Part shown: piece by piece, positions 41,241 through 64,000 of the stretch
How the letters are laid out: the number at the start of each line of letters is the position of its first letter
Position numbering within the stretch: position 1 is the stretch's first letter
Assembly (NCBI GenBank): GCA_017590115.1
Contig: JAGGNK010013114.1
Location: 868,001 to 932,000, forward strand
Direction: 5' to 3'
From: Montifringilla adamsi
Taxonomy: Eukaryota > Chordata > Aves > Passeriformes > Passeridae
Length of the DNA stretch: 64,000 nt
Notes under the pieces: generated by a model
Told to the model about the DNA's origin: nothing
What the model saw: the letters and a program-made list of their open reading frames with translations, nothing else
Database searches by the model: none
Made by a program: the position numbers and the translations under genes

Positions 41241-44200
41241 GCCCCTTTCCTTGGGGAGCCACAAGAGCTGCCGGCTCCTCATTGCCAGGCAGGGATTGGC
41301 TATGATTTTTGTTCCCCTTTGGGCCGGGCCTGCCGTATGGCAACTGGAGAATACCGAAAAGAGCTCCGTTCTGCTCCCTCGGGTCACCCCCCACCTGTCT
41401 TGGGAAAACTCATGGCTCTCTCTCGGGTGGCGTTTGGGAGGCACTCCTGCTTGCTCGTGTCTCTGTCGGCGTCACTCTAATCCTTAACCCTGTTTTGATA
41501 GAAAAAAATGAAGCAGGAGTGTCTGTCCTTCCCTTGCTTGGGCAAGGCTGTTTTTCTCTGCTGCTGCGCAAAAAGGGTAGTGAAATGCAACGTGGTCACG
41601 AGATGCTGGTTTTAGGTGGGATCCTGAAGTGACTGGCCTAGATTGGGCAATGCTTGTCCACATGCACCACCTAGATTAGTGCATGATGTGAATGAAAAGT
41701 GAGCCGGGAGGGGAGGAAAAGTCTCTACCTGCAAAATGCAAGTGGTACACCAGGAAGATTAGAAAGATGTCAGCGTGATTCTTATGGAAAACAGTCTGTA
41801 GTCTGAAAGATGGAAACGTAAATGTTTCTTGGTTGGTTTCTCTCCACCCCAGAAAAGTAGACACTGATTTTGTTAAAAAGTTCATTAATGTGCGTTCTGG
41901 ATGTGTTCTCTGTAGAGCTCTCTTAATGGAGTCATCCATTCAGCTGTGTCACAGTGAGGGAAAAAGCTTTAGTGCTGTGTAATTCAGCAATTTGAGTATT
42001 TCACATAGTTTTTTGTAACAGTCGCAAGCAGCTGCAGTGTTTAGAATCTGTGTCTTTAAATCTGGACACCTTCAAGCAGAATGGAGAACAGCTAGACCAA
42101 GAAAAGTGCATTTATTCTCCTGCTACCTTTTCGTAGTCAGTGATTTCAGACAGCAGGTTTCTGTGGGTAAATAAGACATTACAGTAGCTCCTTTCCTTGC
42201 ACGAGGAAGTGAACAATACATTCAATCTGTTGAAAGGCCACAGGAGTTCAGCTGTGACCACCAAAATGTATGTATGTTTAGGACTTAGAGGTGAAGTTCA
42301 GTTCTTACTGTTAACAGTTTTTGAGTAGCATATACTGTAATGCTGAAGAAGCAAAACCAGTGCCCAGATGTAATGCTTAAACAACATGAGGGGGGTAGCT
42401 AAATGATGTCTTTGTTTCTACCACTTTTAGTGCATTATTTGTATTTGTCCAGTGCAGTAAACTTAGCTGGAGCTGTAGCAGGTCTGGGGTGAAAGGGGCA
42501 CTATCTTCATACCTTACTTATTTCATAAAATGTGAGTGAGGCATCAGAAAAGTAGTCTCTTCCTGTTCCCCTGCTTAGTGTGTCACAGCAGTCTCTCACT
42601 GTCAGGAGCAGGCACAACCCTTTTTAAAGGGAAGCATTTCATACTCAGGATGAGGGGAGCAGTTGCCAGCCTTTGAGGACCAGAGAGTGGCTTTGTGTCT
42701 TTTCTGGGGTTTGCTTGTTCTCTGCCTTCATCCTGTATGTTCCACTTTACTTCCAGTTGAGTTGAAAGAGGAGAGCTGGGAAGCCTAACTTTATGTGAAT
42801 GAAGGGGAACCTACTTTTTTTCTCTGGTTAGCAGTGAATCATGTAAAAATCAGATTATGGATTTTTGAAATTGGCTGTGCATGTAAAACAGGAGGGTACA
42901 CCCATGGGGTCAAAAGGGTGGAGCCAGGGGTGTTCCCCATTGGACTGTTCTGTATGCTAAATCATCTCTTGATCTTAGTCCTGGAAAAGAATACATTACT
43001 GTTAGGAATTAATACATGCCATTAGAAAATGAAAAAAAAAACCCCTCTTCTATTACAAAATTAGAAGTCTTGTTTGAGATCTCTTTTAGATGAATGCAAA
43101 TTCTATGCAAATCTGATTGCTACATTATGGATAAAGCAAGGGCTTTTTATATTGGGTATATTCACTAAGATGTTCTAAAGTGAAAGATTGATGTGAATTG
43201 TGTCATTCTAGGGAAGTGTGACTGTAAATATGTTTACTTTCTGATGCAGCTTACTGTTCCCTGGCATTGATAGTGCATGGCGGCTTATCCTAACTCTGTC
43301 CTGAAGTGAGGAAGGAAAACTGTCCAATAACCCAGCATCACTAAACAGACAAGGTAATGATAACTGTATATTTTTGGGAGGGAGATTAAAGGAAGCCTGT
43401 GGGTTGATACTGTTTTATTTTTTAATGCTTAAATTAGAAAAAATCCCAACAACCAACGAACTTGTGCAAAACCCTCTGCTTTTAAATCTAATTTAAAGTT
43501 AATTAGGTTGGGTTGATGTGCCTGCAGTCAAGATTCCTATGTTGCAAAACCTGAATAATGCATTAGTGAGCATTAACAATACTACAAACCTCACAGTTTC
43601 ATCACAGTGCCTCAGCAGCAAGCTGGCTGTGTTAATTGCTGGTCCCTTTTCCCTGCAGTTAGGCTGTATCCACCTACCTCGTCTTATGTGTGATGAGGAG
43701 AGTGAGTTTTGTTCAATAATTGCTTGTATCTTTTTGGGCTAAACAAAGGGCTTTGCCTGAAATCTTTGCTTTGTATTAAGTTAATTACTAACACGCCCAG
43801 AAATTTAATTGCAGTCTAAAGATAGCATTATACTCCATCTTTTTAATGCAAAATATTGTCACTGAAACAGTAGAGTTAAATATATAGAGGTGCATCAAGG
43901 AATGTATTAAAGGCTTTAGCTGTCTTGTTTCTGGTAGGAGAGAATTTTCAGTGCAGTACTTCAAAAATAGACTGACCATAGTAAAATTGATTTTTCTTAT
44001 AAGGCACTGTGTTATAACATCCTTAAGGGTAAAAGAAAAATAGCTGCATATCTCTGAGAGTTCTTCTTGTGCAAGAGAATGAACAATGTCCTTGCCAGCA
44101 TGTGGCTTCAGAAATCTTGAGTTGGATATGGGCTGTTTATGTTTTAAGATCTCCAGTAATTGTATTTCAAATGTTAAGATAACTGCTTCTTTAGTTGCTC

Positions 44201-44965
44201 CTCAATCCAGATCTATTGTTTTGGCCCTGTCCAAAACAGTGAAAATAGGAGGAGACATTTGACTAACTACCTGGATCTCTTTTTGTGCTTTTTTCCCCCT
44301 CTTACTCATTTTTTGAGTAACTTTACTGTAGTTTCAGATTTTTAAATGTAAAGCCTTTGTATTTTTAAATGAGAGATGCTTGTATACAAAGTGGTAATTT
44401 TAAAATTTTCTTTACTAAAATGTTAAAGATATAACAGAAGTATATGCTGTGTGCTGCTAGGACACAGGATGACTTTGTTGCACTTCCTACTCAGTTGGAG
44501 CACCTCTTAAAACGCTGAGAGTAACAGACTGTTCTGACCATGTGTTGAGCCCAACCAGTAGCTAATGTATCTACTGAGCTGCTTTTAAAAGTCTAAAATC
44601 TTGGTTAAAATATCCCAATCAAAGTTTTCAAAAATTAAAAAATTGTGCGTCTTCCTTTTTGGAGAGGTTATCTCAGTGAGTTCTCATCATCCATGTAATA
44701 AAACCAATGTTTAGCTCTGCACTTATTGTTCAGAAAATAATACATGATTCAGCTTGATCCCCTTACTAAAGCTACCTTAGAGCCTGAAATCTTTGAGACA
44801 TTTGTTCTGGCAGTCTTTTCTTAAATGAAAAAAAAAGCCATTTATTCTTTTTTGTAATGGAGGGGGCATGTAAAAGTAGTCGAATTAGGTGATAATGTAA
44901 AGCTTCAGAACTGTCATCAGATAGATTAAAATAACTAACAGTTCAGTTTTTTGAAATGTTCTTAA

Positions 44966-63708
<18,743 letters not shown>

Positions 63709-64000
63709 GGAGGTGCCCCGAAGACAGCTACTGACACGTGCGATTCCATCCCGACAGACTCCAGAATTTTTAATTGAGATTCCAAAATTGTAATGAGGCA
63801 AAACTATAGCTGTTAATTAAATTTTGCTGGGGGGAGGGAAATTACCAAATCTTTCCTGCTTTAAATTGTATTCGCTTCCTAGTTTAATTTGGGGCTGGGT
63901 GGTTTTTGGAAAACACTACTTAAATGTCTGTAAAATGATTGACATTCTAGCTTGCCTTGTCTGAAGGATATGAAGATACTAGTTGGAAGTTTAGCCCACT

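Noticed and set aside
40676..41444. Minus-strand open frames of 98-242 codons in the TFG CpG island
   Set aside because: Stop-poor only because the DNA is GC-rich; several frames are open at once on the same strand, composition is Arg/Pro/Ala-rich and there is no conserved motif.

Overview
This is a stretch of vertebrate nuclear genome, almost certainly from a bird and possibly a songbird. Coding exons are short and flanked by GT/AG splice sites, introns are compact, and the interspersed repeats are CR1-type LINE fragments and avian-style endogenous retrovirus LTRs. No Alu- or B1-like elements were seen. Three genes lie in the same orientation in the order TMEM45A, ADGRG7 (GPR128), TFG, which is the order I recall for human 3q12.2.

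Region by region. (1) 1-8,870: TMEM45A, with five coding exons between 694 and 7,301 joining into an intact 275-residue seven-pass membrane protein, then a 3' UTR with a polyadenylation signal at 8,846. (2) 8,880-24,420: intergenic DNA with a GC-rich LTR-like block near 12.9-13.8 kb, a TA/CA microsatellite at 18.5 kb and a decayed CR1 LINE at 20.8-22.5 kb. (3) 24,424-38,156: the ADGRG7 locus. Individual exons are recognisable in the right order and orientation, but the gene is broken by a frameshift in TM1, two frameshifts and loss of the TM3 cysteine in the TM2-TM4 exon, and tandem stop codons in the TM4-TM5 exon. The EGF-like and TM6 exons were not found. It reads as a unitary pseudogene. 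(4) 38,160-40,680: intergenic. (5) 40,690-64,000: TFG, with a CpG-island promoter, a non-coding first exon and seven coding exons (45,008-63,708). These join without a break into a 390-residue protein with a PB1 domain, a coiled coil and a Pro/Gln/Tyr/Gly-rich tail. The 3' UTR runs off the window. TFG intron 2 holds a solo LTR with a perfect 6-bp target duplication and a CR1 fragment.

TMEM45A and TFG look functional and are unrelated in role: a membrane protein linked to epithelial differentiation, and a COPII/ER-exit-site scaffold. The main observation is the loss of the adhesion GPCR between them. No RNA genes, CRISPR arrays or prokaryotic-type features were recognised. Comparisons with human proteins are from memory, not from a database search.
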